Source: Methylobacter sp. S3L5C
GTDB lineage: Bacteria > Pseudomonadota > Gammaproteobacteria > Methylococcales > Methylomonadaceae
Direction of reading: 5' to 3'
Length of the DNA: 64,000 nucleotides
Assembly: GCF_022788635.1 (NCBI RefSeq)
Contig: NZ_CP076024.1
Span: 1,302,001 to 1,366,000 of the forward strand
The number at the start of each line of letters is the position of its first letter. The stretch's first letter is position 1. The notes below the pieces were generated by a model, which saw only the letters and a program-made list of their open reading frames with translations, ran no database searches and was not told where the DNA came from. Positions 19,306-26,749 of this stretch are shown here, piece by piece. Made by a program: the position numbers and the translations under genes.

Positions 19306-21210
19306 ATGTCTAAATTTCCAATTGATCTTGGCGCCTATCAGCGCATTAGCCTTGATCCAAGTATTGACACACTGACTACCGAGCAAAGAGACAGTCTTAA
19401 AGCCAACATTCAGCTTTGTCGCGATGCCATTGTTTTCTTTACTGCTACCGGTGCTGCAAGAGGCGTCGGCGGTCATACCGGCGGCCCATACGATACTGTG
19501 CCTGAAGTCATGATTATGGACGCCTTGTTTCGCGGTTCAGAAGAAGCCTTCGTACCGATCTTTTTTGATGAAGCCGGACACCGTGTAGCGACTCAATATC
19601 TGATGTCCACACTAAATGGCGATCTCCCTGCTGAACGCCTGATGGAATACCGTGCGGCTCACTCTCATTTACCGGGCCATCCTGAACTGGGCTTTACGCC
19701 TGGCGTAAAATTTAGCTCCGGACGTTTGGGACACATGTGGCCTTACGTTAATGGTGTAGCGATTGCCAATCCAACCAAAACCCTATTTTGTTTGGGCTCT
19801 GACGGCTCACAACAAGAAGGTAACGACGCCGAAGCGGCACGTCTGGCCGTAGCACAACAACTGAACGTCAAGTTGATTATCGATGATAACAACGTCACCA
19901 TCGCCGGTCATCCATCACATTATTTACCGGGTTGTACAACGGCTAAAACCTTGGCAGGCCAAGGCGTCACCGTATTGGAAGGCGACGGCGAAGATCTGGA
20001 TGATTTGTATAAACGTATCTGTATCGCCGTCAACACGGATGGCCCGGTTGCTGTTATCAATCATCGCCCAATGTGCCCCGGTATTGTCGGGCTGGAAGGT
20101 TCAACCCATGGCCATGACGTTATTTCTGTAAAAGTAGCCGTTGAATATTTAGAATCTCGCGGTCAACAAGCGGCTGCCGATCACCTTAAAGAAATCAAGG
20201 CACCTAAAAATGATGCCGTATTCTTGGGTTCCAGCGATCGTTGGGATGCCAACCGTAACGTTTTCGGTGATGCTGCCGTTGAAATTATGGGTCGCCTGAG
20301 CGAAGCCGATCGTATTGAAAAAATTCGCGTTGTCGACAGCGATCTTGAAGGTTCTTGTGGTTTGTTCAAAATCCATGCAGCTTTCCCGGAAACCTTTATC
20401 TCTTCCGGTATCATGGAACGCGGTAACTTTTCTGCGGCGGCAGGTTTTGGCATGGAAGCAGGCAAACAAGGTATTTTTGGTACGTTTAGTGCGTTCCTGG
20501 AAATGCTGCTGTCTGAAATCACCATGGCACGTTTGAACAACTCCAACGTACTGAGTCATTTCTCTCATGCCGGTATCGACGACATGGCCGACAATACTTG
20601 CCATTTTGGTCTGAACAATATGTTCGCCGACAATGGCTTGAGTGACGGTTATCCGACCAACCTTTACTTTCCGGCTGATCCGCTGCAAATGAAAGCTTGT
20701 CTGGAAACTATTTTCTTTAATCCCGGCCTGCGTTTTGTTTTCTCAACCCGTTCAAAAGTACCGACTATTTTAAATACTGACGGCGAAGACTACTTTGGTG
20801 GTGACTATAAATTTGTCTCCGGCAAAGATGAAGTGATTCGTGAAGGAACGCATGGTTACATTGTCAGCTTTGGTGAGTCATTGTATCGGGCATTGGATGC
20901 TGTAGAACGTCTGAAACTGGAAGGTATTGATGTTGGTTTGATCAACAAAGCCACCCTGAATGTTATCGATGAAGACATGATGGCCAAAATTGGTAATTCA
21001 CCAATGGTCTTGGTTGTTGAATCTTTCAACCGTAAGTCTGGTTTGGGTAGTCGTTTTGGTTCATGGTTGCTGGAACGTGGCCTGACTCCAAAATACGCAC
21101 ATCTTGCCACTTATAAAGAAGGTTGTGGCGGTCTGTGGGAACAATTTCCGCATCAAGGTATTGATCCAGCCGGTATCATTGCCAAGACCAAAGAACTGTT
21201 AAAGCTTTAA
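19306..21210 (+). CDS. Transketolase-like thiamine-diphosphate enzyme
   Basis: The 634-residue protein has the transketolase order of domains: an N-terminal ThDP domain, a central pyrimidine-binding domain (FSAFLEMLLSEITMARLNNS region) and a C-terminal domain. The ThDP/Mg motif runs from GSDGS at 164 to DDNN at 193-196. His57 in GVGGHTGGP and HMW at 143-145 sit where substrate and ThDP histidines occur. It is shorter than classical TktA (about 660) and carries GSDGS rather than GDGE, so it is a divergent subgroup; the exact sugar substrates cannot be told. It stands alone between its own promoter region and terminator. A role in RuMP-cycle rearrangement beside phosphoketolase is plausible (inference). 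Confidence 0.85.
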   Translation: MSKFPIDLGAYQRISLDPSIDTLTTEQRDSLKANIQLCRDAIVFFTATGAARGVGGHTGGPYDTVPEVMIMDALFRGSEEAFVPIFFDEAGHRVATQYLMSTLNGDLPAERLMEYRAAHSHLPGHPELGFTPGVKFSSGRLGHMWPYVNGVAIANPTKTLFCLGSDGSQQEGNDAEAARLAVAQQLNVKLIIDDNNVTIAGHPSHYLPGCTTAKTLAGQGVTVLEGDGEDLDDLYKRICIAVNTDGPVAVINHRPMCPGIVGLEGSTHGHDVISVKVAVEYLESRGQQAAADHLKEIKAPKNDAVFLGSSDRWDANRNVFGDAAVEIMGRLSEADRIEKIRVVDSDLEGSCGLFKIHAAFPETFISSGIMERGNFSAAAGFGMEAGKQGIFGTFSAFLEMLLSEITMARLNNSNVLSHFSHAGIDDMADNTCHFGLNNMFADNGLSDGYPTNLYFPADPLQMKACLETIFFNPGLRFVFSTRSKVPTILNTDGEDYFGGDYKFVSGKDEVIREGTHGYIVSFGESLYRALDAVERLKLEGIDVGLINKATLNVIDEDMMAKIGNSPMVLVVESFNRKSGLGSRFGSWLLERGLTPKYAHLATYKEGCGGLWEQFPHQGIDPAGIIAKTKELLKL

Positions 21211-21275
21211 TTTAACCAGGCATTACCAATGCCTGACTCCGCATTATTCATCTAAAATAGAGCGGAGCGAAAAAT

Positions 21276-21307
21276 AAAAAGCCCTTATCTTACGATAAGG
21301 GCTTTTT
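21276..21307 (+). terminator. Rho-independent terminator after transketolase-like gene
   Basis: Perfect 14-base arms (21276-21289 and 21294-21307) with a four-base loop and a terminal T run, 66 bases after the stop. The sequence is near-symmetric and could also stop leftward transcription from the VPLPA-CTERM cluster. Confidence 0.9.
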
Positions 21308-21440
21308 TTATTGCCAAAAATTACCGGTTGGAGTTTGGAAACCGGTAAAGCCAGGTTTATGGTAAATGGAGTGCGATACAACGGGTCGTAGCCTTATTGG
21401 AGAAGTAAGACTAACAAGCAAAAGCCAATGCCCATGAAAA

Positions 21441-22142
21441 TTAACTGATGTTTTTACGACGTTTTAAACCCATTACGCCGATTATGCCGGTCAAAAATAG
21501 CCAAATTGCACCGGGTAATGGTACAGCGGCAACATCGCCCGCGCGAACAGCTAATCCGTAAAACATTTCAGACATAGGATTGTGATACTGCTCGCCAATG
21601 CCAATATCGAATTTCCACGCGTAGTTTACATAACCCGTGTACTCAGTACCCGACCAATATGAAGCTCTATTGACGTTAGTGAACAAACTATAGTTGCCAT
21701 TATTGGTCGTTGCAATGTCTTTATAATCTTTACCGCCTAATTGATTGTAATACAAATCACCCATTTGGCTACTGGTAAGGTTACCCCCATAAGCGACTAC
21801 TGGTGTTCCAGGTAAGCTCCAATCAGTAAAGCCACCCAGCGTCAAGTTGTTAACCCAAGCTTGTGCACCCCACCAAGTCATTTTGCCTGTATTGGCATTA
21901 AAGTCATTGTTGGTGAGGGTATGGGTGCCGATACTCATGATATTATGTATTATTTGACTAACCAGATTGGTATTACCTGCCGCCTGGGTTTTAAACAAAT
22001 TGGCATCAGCTGCCCAGGTGATTTTGTTGACATCGTCATAGACCATACCGCCGGTACGTGCCACTAACGCTGCTTGGGCAGTCCCGGTTGCTGCTGTACT
22101 GACCAGCAAAGCCAATACCAAGCCGTTTTTTTTATGTTGCAT
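21441..22142 (-). CDS. DUF1566 VPLPA-CTERM protein, paralogue 1
   Basis: Exported 233-residue protein. A signal peptide (VLALLVSTAATGTAQA) leads into a DUF1566/Lcl-type domain with KITWAADANLFKT, WWGAQAWVNNLTLGGFTDW and FTNVNRASYWSGTEY, spanning about residues 30-205. The tail VPLPGAIWLFLTGIIGVMGL plus KRRKNIS is an exosortase sorting signal. AGG precedes ATG 22142 by 9 bases, and a GEMM-I riboswitch lies directly upstream. It is the most downstream of three leftward tandem paralogues. The DUF1566 fold is found in surface and adhesin-like proteins; the function here is unknown. Confidence 0.9.
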   Translation of the reverse strand: MQHKKNGLVLALLVSTAATGTAQAALVARTGGMVYDDVNKITWAADANLFKTQAAGNTNLVSQIIHNIMSIGTHTLTNNDFNANTGKMTWWGAQAWVNNLTLGGFTDWSLPGTPVVAYGGNLTSSQMGDLYYNQLGGKDYKDIATTNNGNYSLFTNVNRASYWSGTEYTGYVNYAWKFDIGIGEQYHNPMSEMFYGLAVRAGDVAAVPLPGAIWLFLTGIIGVMGLKRRKNIS

Positions 22143-22173
22143 ATTACTACCTACGAAAAATTATCATTACATT

Positions 22174-22248
22174 TAACGTAACCCGGCTGACCTGTAACGG
22201 CTCCGTGGCTTTCCGTCCTTATCTTGCAATAAGTTTGGCTTGTTCATC
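22174..22248 (-). ncRNA. GEMM-I (cyclic di-GMP-I) riboswitch 1
   Basis: Leftward leader RNA 32-34 bases before paralogue 1. Seen in order: GCCAAAC, CTTATT-GCAA-GATAAG (stem with GNRA tetraloop), GGACGGAAAGCCACGG, and AGCCGGGTTAC. These match the GEMM-I consensus (GCAAAC, GNRA stem, GGACGCAAAGCC, AGCCGGGTTGCC). The position corresponding to Vc2 G20 is G, the c-di-GMP rather than cGAMP type. The consensus G-C pair at positions 21/46 is C-G here, a compensating swap. With no terminator before ATG, control is probably of ribosome access. Confidence 0.82.
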
Positions 22249-22558
22249 CATAAATCATGCACACCTAAATAAGTGAGACACGAGCATACAATTTTATTAA
22301 GCAGGTAACTTTGCTTGACCATAAATACCTATAGTATTTATGTAATTTTTAAACTACAGGCTGAAGATAACAGATAAAAATAGCGAGTCAAGCTTTGAAT
22401 TGTAACAAAATGTAACAAGCAATCTAAATATACTAAAGCAATGAACCATGCTAAAGCGTGATTCGTGACCTGCAGTGTGTTTTGATAGTACTATTGGCTG
22501 GAATTAAGCTGGATAAACTGAACAACGTGGGAAGGTGTAATTTGTAGGGCGTTGTAAA

Positions 22559-22585
22559 TCGGGTTAGGCGCTAGCCGTAACCCGA
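22559..22585 (-). terminator. Hairpin downstream of paralogue 2
   Basis: TCGGGTTA-GGC pairs with GCC-(G)-TAACCCGA around a short loop, 16 bases past the paralogue 2 stop. No clear T run, so it may be a repeat-type hairpin rather than a classic terminator. Confidence 0.5.
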
Positions 22586-22600
22586 CAAAGATACATCGAA

Positions 22601-23344
22601 TTAAACGATGTTTTTACGACGCTTTAAACCGATTAAGCCTACCAAAGCACTACCGAATAACCAGACTGCGCCGGGTAATGGCACAGCGGCAACATCGCCA
22701 GATCGAACAGCCCATGCGAAGTTCTGGTTTAGCTTACCGATGTAGGACATAGTGCCATTTGTGGTAAGGAAGAGCCACGCTTCGCCTGGACTGCTCGCAT
22801 ATTCACTACCCAACCAGTACTCAGAGCTTTGGACGTTAGTGAATATATTATAACTGCCATTATTGGTCATACCTGTACCAGCACCTGCGCCATTACCGGC
22901 ACCTGCTCCACCACTCGGTCCATTGGCAAACAAAGCTACCATTTCGCTGACGGGCGGGTTTCCACCAGAAGCTCCCTCGGTAATGATGGGTAGTCTCCAG
23001 TCAGTAAAGCCACCCAGTGTTAAATTGTTAACCCAGGCTTGTGCGCCAAACCAGGTCATTTTACCGGTGGAGGTATTAAAGTCAGCGGCGGTCAGTGTGT
23101 GACTGCCGTTAACTGCCGACGCATCATTAATAACCCCATTGTTATTTACGATAATCTCATTAACCAGATTCGAATCAGCTGCCGCTTGGGTTTTAAACAG
23201 ATTGGCATCCGCAGCCCAAGTGATTTTATTGATTTTGTCATACACCATACCGCCGGTACGTGCCTCTAAGGAGGCTTGGGCTGTACTTGTTACTATGCTA
23301 CTGGCCAGTAAAACCAATGCCAGCCTTATTTTTTTATGTCGCAT
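22601..23344 (-). CDS. DUF1566 VPLPA-CTERM protein, paralogue 2
   Basis: Exported 247-residue protein with the same plan as its neighbours: signal peptide (LALVLLASSIVTSTAQA), DUF1566 domain with KITWAADANLFKTQAAADSN, WFGAQAWVNNLTLGGFTDWR and FTNVQSSEYWLGSEY, and tail VPLPGAVWLFGSALVGLIGL-KRRKNIV. It differs by a Gly/Ala-rich insert (GPSGGAGAGNGAGAGTG) about two thirds along. The frame opens at TTG 23365, but ATG 23344 (MRHKK) has AGGT eight bases upstream, as in the other two, so I start there. A riboswitch precedes it. Confidence 0.9.
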   Translation of the reverse strand: MRHKKIRLALVLLASSIVTSTAQASLEARTGGMVYDKINKITWAADANLFKTQAAADSNLVNEIIVNNNGVINDASAVNGSHTLTAADFNTSTGKMTWFGAQAWVNNLTLGGFTDWRLPIITEGASGGNPPVSEMVALFANGPSGGAGAGNGAGAGTGMTNNGSYNIFTNVQSSEYWLGSEYASSPGEAWLFLTTNGTMSYIGKLNQNFAWAVRSGDVAAVPLPGAVWLFGSALVGLIGLKRRKNIV

Positions 23345-23375
23345 GTTGTTACCTAAAAAAAACAACTATTTAATT

Positions 23376-23451
23376 TAACGCAACCCGGCTGGCCTCTAAA
23401 GGCTTCGTGGCTTTCCGTCCTTATCTTGCAATAAGTTTGGCTTTTTTATCC
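23376..23451 (-). ncRNA. GEMM-I (cyclic di-GMP-I) riboswitch 2
   Basis: Same architecture as copy 1: GCCAAAC, CTTATT-GCAA-GATAAG, GGACGGAAAGCCACG, AGCCGGGTTGCG. The 3' core is closest of the three to consensus (GGGTTGC). It ends about 32 bases before ATG 23344. Upstream, a short hairpin CACTT-ATCC-AAGTG is conserved in all three leaders (23452-23500), suggesting that the transcript leader extends further 5'. Confidence 0.83.
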
Positions 23452-23619
23452 ATAAATCATGCGCACTTGGATAAGTGAGACACGAGCGTGCAATTTCATT
23501 AAGCAAGCATTGGCATGTTTACAAATCACAAACAAATAATAATCGATAAAAATATAATGTCCAGTGCTAAATTGTGACAAAATTATGAAAGAATTAAATA
23601 ATTATTTTAAATACACTAA

Positions 23620-23770
23620 AGCCATAAACTATACTGAGATATGAAATGCATCGCTCATGACTGGCAGGGTATTTTGGTGACGCTATTGAGTGGGGTTAAT
23701 CAGGCAGGATGCGGGATAAAAAAATTGCGCCCATTACCTCTTACATCAGCGGTAATGCGGTTTGTCAACA
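23620..23770 (-). repeat. Duplicated block upstream of riboswitch leaders (copy A)
   Basis: This block shares with 24850-24995 the strings TATTTTGGTGACGCTATT, GGGGTTA..AGGCAG.ATGCGGG and TTACCTCTT..ATCAGCGGTAATGCGGTTT. The left gap before paralogue 1 (about 22450-22500) holds a more degenerate version. It shows that the tandem duplication unit extends well beyond gene plus riboswitch. A 77-codon rightward frame in it has no recognisable product. Confidence 0.7.
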
Positions 23771-23884
23771 CGGTTGGAGTAATATGTAGGGCGTTAATAG
23801 CAAAGCGTCTTGCGCGAATGTTGGGCTTTGATCTTTTAGCGCATCAGGCTATCGCTAAGACCCACTACTTTTAATCTATCTTCG

Positions 23885-23920
23885 GCTCTGGCTCCCAAGC
23901 TGGAGCTTGGGAGCCAGAGC
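23885..23920. repeat. 17-bp-arm palindrome after paralogue 3
   Basis: GCTCTGGCTCCCAAGCT and its exact complement are separated by GG, followed by a second partial CTTGGGAGCCAAGGAGCC. It lies 37 bases beyond the paralogue 3 stop. It could serve as a terminator or be a genome-wide palindromic repeat (REP-like); no T run follows. Confidence 0.7.
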
Positions 23921-23957
23921 ACTTGGGAGCCAAGGAGCCAGTCAGTCAAGCACCGAA

Positions 23958-24557
23958 TTAAGCAGTGTTTTTACGACGATTTAAGCCCATTACACCAATC
24001 ATGCCAGTCAAGAATAGCCAGACCGCACCGGGTAATGGCACAGTGGCAACATCGCCCGAGCGAACAGCCCATGCGTAGAGATCCTTATTATACTTTTCGT
24101 CGCTCTGCTTGCCACCCTTGATATCGAAGGCCCTCGTTTTATCTTTACCGGCATCCTCGCTCGACCAGTACTTGTCGTTCTTGACGTTAGTGAATAAATC
24201 ATACTTGCTATCATCCTTATCGCCGCTATGATCCTTATCACCATTACCCCTTCCTATCTTACTCAAAACAGGGCCTAGCTGATTGGTAAATTGGTTAATG
24301 GTAGGCAGTACCCAATCCGTGTAACCGGCATAATCCAGACCGTTGGCCCAGGCTACAGCTGTTGACCACTCCATTTTACCATTGCGATCGTAGCCACTGG
24401 TTTTTGCCAGATTGGCATCGGCTACCCAAGTTATATTGTTGACATCGTCATAAACCAAATCCGTACCACGAGCAAAAAGCGATGCATGGGCAGTACCCGT
24501 TGTTGCTACGACGCCAATAATCAAGGCCAGTGCCAAACGTGTTTTTTTATGTTGCAT
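23958..24557 (-). CDS. DUF1566 VPLPA-CTERM protein, paralogue 3
   Basis: Exported 199-residue protein, the shortest of the three. Signal peptide (ALALIIGVVATTGTAHA), then NITWVADANLAKTSGYDRNG, WANGLDYAGYTDWVLPT and a shortened DUF1566 core with an Asp/Lys-rich stretch (GNGDKDHSGDKDDSKYDL) where the others are Gly/Asn-rich. Tail VPLPGAVWLFLTGMIGVMGL-NRRKNTA. AGGT precedes ATG 24557 as in its paralogues. It is first in the leftward direction, but each gene has its own leader, so they are probably separate transcripts. Confidence 0.9.
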   Translation of the reverse strand: MQHKKTRLALALIIGVVATTGTAHASLFARGTDLVYDDVNNITWVADANLAKTSGYDRNGKMEWSTAVAWANGLDYAGYTDWVLPTINQFTNQLGPVLSKIGRGNGDKDHSGDKDDSKYDLFTNVKNDKYWSSEDAGKDKTRAFDIKGGKQSDEKYNKDLYAWAVRSGDVATVPLPGAVWLFLTGMIGVMGLNRRKNTA

Positions 24558-24589
24558 ATTATTACCTATAGAAAATCATCATTAAATGT

Positions 24590-24662
24590 AATGCAGCCTG
24601 ACTGGCCATTAAGGCTCCGTGGCTTTCCGTCTTTATCTTGCAATAAGTTTTGCTTTTTTATC
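24590..24662 (-). ncRNA. GEMM-I riboswitch 3, diverged
   Basis: The same elements are present: GCAAAAC, CTTATT-GCAA-GATAAA, GACGGAAAGCCACGG. The 3' core, however, reads AGTCAGGCTGC instead of AGCCGGGTTGC, and the base after G20-C21 is A instead of C. It may bind more weakly, prefer another ligand, or be decaying. It sits about 33 bases before ATG 24557. Confidence 0.7.
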
Positions 24663-25029
24663 CGTAAATCATGCGCACTTAACTAAGTGGGACACGAGCA
24701 TACAATTTTTTTAAGCAGGGAAGCTGACCTGATTATAAGTACTTAAATTTTTTGCTGTTTCAAAACCGTAAATATAGAATAACAGATAAAAATAGTGCGT
24801 CCAGCTTTGAATTGTAACCAAATGTAACAAACATTTTTACATATACTTAAAGTGGTGGGCATGCTGTAAAGAATGAAGCGCGTCGTTGGTGACTGGCGGG
24901 TATTTTGGTGACGCTATTAAGCGGGGTTAGTAAGGCAGAATGCGGGGTAACGGGATTACGCCTGTTACCTCTTGTGTATCAGCGGTAATGCGGTTTTTCG
25001 GTTACTGTATCTTATGCAGAAACAGTGTA
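24663..25029 (-). other. Leader upstream part and duplicated block (copy B)
   Basis: Contains the conserved CACTT-AGTT-AAGTG mini-hairpin and GTGTCCCACTTA string of the three leaders, then an A/T-rich stretch. From about 24850 it holds copy B of the duplicated block described at 23620-23770. The promoter for paralogue 3 should lie here; no confident -35/-10 was identified. No gene seen. Confidence 0.5.
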
Positions 25030-25605
25030 TTACTGTTGCTGCGAACTTTGTAATTGCATTTTTACCAATTGCGCTCTTTTTTGCTTCGCACGTTCCAGTT
25101 TTTCCGCCTGTTCTTTTTCTTTACGCAGACAGTGCGCATCATAACGGCGCTTTGCCAATTGAGTACGTGCGTATTTCTGCTCGTGACTTAGGGATTGTTC
25201 TTTATCGACAGGCAGTGGCACCATAATAATACAATCTACCGGACAAGGCGCTACACACAGCTCACAACCGGTGCATTCTGAAGCGATAACGGTATGCATA
25301 AATTTTGCCGCGCCTAAAATAGCGTCAACAGGGCAAGCAGCAATACATTTAACGCAACCGATACAGTCTTTCTCAATAATAAATGCCACACTTTTAGGTT
25401 TATGTTGGCCAAATTGCGGATTAAGCGGCTTGGGACTAACGCCTAACAAAAGCGCTAATTCGATAACACCCTCGTTACCACCCGGCGGACATTGATTAAT
25501 GTCTGCAACCCCCGATGCAATGGCTTCAGCATAAGGACGACAGCCTTGAAAACCGCATTGTCTGCATTGGGTCTGCGGCAGAATGGCATTTATTTGATCA
25601 ATCAC
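25030..25605 (-). CDS. RnfB-like ferredoxin without membrane anchor
   Basis: Iron-sulfur electron carrier related to RnfB/RsxB. It starts directly at [14 protein letters not shown], with the Fe-S domain cysteines C14-x2-C17-x4-C22-x16-C39, then two 4Fe-4S motifs [12 protein letters not shown] and [12 protein letters not shown]. The hydrophobic N-terminal helix that anchors normal RnfB is missing, and a basic, Gln/Lys-rich C-terminal tail of about 60 residues is added. The start is GTG 25605; no earlier in-frame ATG supports an anchor. No rnfA/C/D/G/E lies nearby, so it probably serves another redox partner as a soluble protein (inference). Confidence 0.88.
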   Translation of the reverse strand: MIDQINAILPQTQCRQCGFQGCRPYAEAIASGVADINQCPPGGNEGVIELALLLGVSPKPLNPQFGQHKPKSVAFIIEKDCIGCVKCIAACPVDAILGAAKFMHTVIASECTGCELCVAPCPVDCIIMVPLPVDKEQSLSHEQKYARTQLAKRRYDAHCLRKEKEQAEKLERAKQKRAQLVKMQLQSSQQQ

Positions 25606-25707
25606 AGTATGGACTTTACCCTTGAATATTGCTGGTATAAATAACCGGATATTGTTGCATTTATTTGCAATGAAGTTTTAAATAAATTCATTGTTGTTCA
25701 AAAGACG

Positions 25708-25866
25708 GCTATCCACTTTAAACGAGACAAGCAAAAAGGCTTAATCGTCCTTAATGATAAATCATCAAAAGGATCGTTCGCTGAGCAGAGTCGAAGCGGA
25801 CAACTCGCTTCGACTCCGCTCAGCGAACGATTTAACCTTAAATTGTCCCGTTTTAAATGGGTAGCC
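25708..25866. mobile_element. MITE-like element with nested inverted repeats
   Basis: The outer imperfect inverted repeat pairs 25708-25731 (GGCTATCCACTTTAAACGAG...) with 25843-25866 (20 of 24 match). Inside, 25773-25798 and 25806-25831 form 26-base arms with one mismatch around a 7-base loop (ATCGTTCGCTGAGCAGAGTC... arm). No coding capacity. The structure resembles a non-autonomous miniature element or a large palindromic repeat. It lies in the gap between rnfB-like and the helical protein gene, which otherwise shows nothing recognisable. Confidence 0.6.
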
Positions 25867-26101
25867 AAAAATACCCAGCCGTTACCCTGTCAATAAAATA
25901 AAATCGGTGGCGCTTTCGGCAGGTTTTTTAATCATTGGATAATTGTTCCTTAAAGAGCGTAATGAAACCGGGAAAAAACCGACACTTATCTGTGGCTATG
26001 TTGAGTTTAATAAGATGATGCCTGCAATGCTGATCGGTGCTATTGTTAAGCCGTTAGAGTTAGTGGACTTTCTTTTTTTAAAATTAACAGGGAAAACTAT
26101 T

Positions 26102-26734
26102 ATGACTAAAATAAATCAACAACAGGTTAAAGATGCCGTCCGGACAGCCGTTAATTCGGGGACCAACGTGCATCAACAAGTTAAGGCGATTACCTTAACG
26201 GCACTGACATCAAGGCAACTGGATATGGATAATATCAATAGTGTCACTGAAGCAGTCGGCAAAGGTATTAATGAAGGTATAAGCACTCAGGGTGAGCAGG
26301 CCAAAGAGGTCTTTAAGCAGGCGGCCACGGCATTGGATGATGCGTTGGCAATTGCTGCGGAGGCGTCAAAACTGGCTATTGAAGAAGCAGCATCGCGAGT
26401 TACTGAATATTCTCAACATGACCTTAATGATGCCATAAAAGATTTACAAGCGATGGAAGGTTCATTTCTCGATACCTTGGCAAAAGTAGCCAAAGGCAGT
26501 AATCAGGTTATTGCTGATATTGTTAATGACTTTATTACCCATACTGCGCAAAGCGGAACCGCTGTTGGCAAACAAACCTTAATTGCTCTGGAAGCGCTGA
26601 AAGGCGTCACGCAACTAAGTAAAACCGTGCTGGTGTCCAGTACGGTTGCCACAGTATCGACCTTGGCACAGATAGGCAGCGGTATTTTATTGGGCATCGC
26701 TGAAAGTTTACAAGCAGCGCATTCCAAAAAATAA
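26102..26734 (+). CDS. Helical phasin-like protein of unknown function
   Basis: A 210-residue protein, nearly all predicted amphipathic helix rich in Ala, Thr, Val, Gln and Asp (KEVFKQAATALDDALAIAAEAS), ending in a Gly/Ala/Leu hydrophobic segment (VSTLAQIGSGILLGIAESLQ). It resembles phasins or other apolipoprotein-like proteins in composition, and may be the DUF6781 type (memory, unsure). An open frame reaches back to 25943, but ATG 26102 (MTKINQQQ) has AGGGA at proper distance. The UbiB-type kinase gene starts 15 bases after its stop, so the two are co-transcribed. Confidence 0.75.
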   Translation: MTKINQQQVKDAVRTAVNSGTNVHQQVKAITLTALTSRQLDMDNINSVTEAVGKGINEGISTQGEQAKEVFKQAATALDDALAIAAEASKLAIEEAASRVTEYSQHDLNDAIKDLQAMEGSFLDTLAKVAKGSNQVIADIVNDFITHTAQSGTAVGKQTLIALEALKGVTQLSKTVLVSSTVATVSTLAQIGSGILLGIAESLQAAHSKK

Positions 26735-26749
26735 AGGTTGCAGCATAAC

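Noticed and set aside
20149-20688. 179-codon leftward frame within the transketolase-like gene
   Set aside because: Antisense shadow; no ribosome site or recognisable domain.
23641-23874. 77-codon rightward frame between VPLPA-CTERM paralogues 2 and 3
   Set aside because: Lies in a duplicated non-coding block; the copy at 24850-24995 does not keep the frame, and no motif is seen.
25943-26101. N-terminal extension of the helical protein (53 codons)
   Set aside because: ATG 26102 has a good ribosome site and starts the homogeneous helical region; the extension looks unlike the rest.
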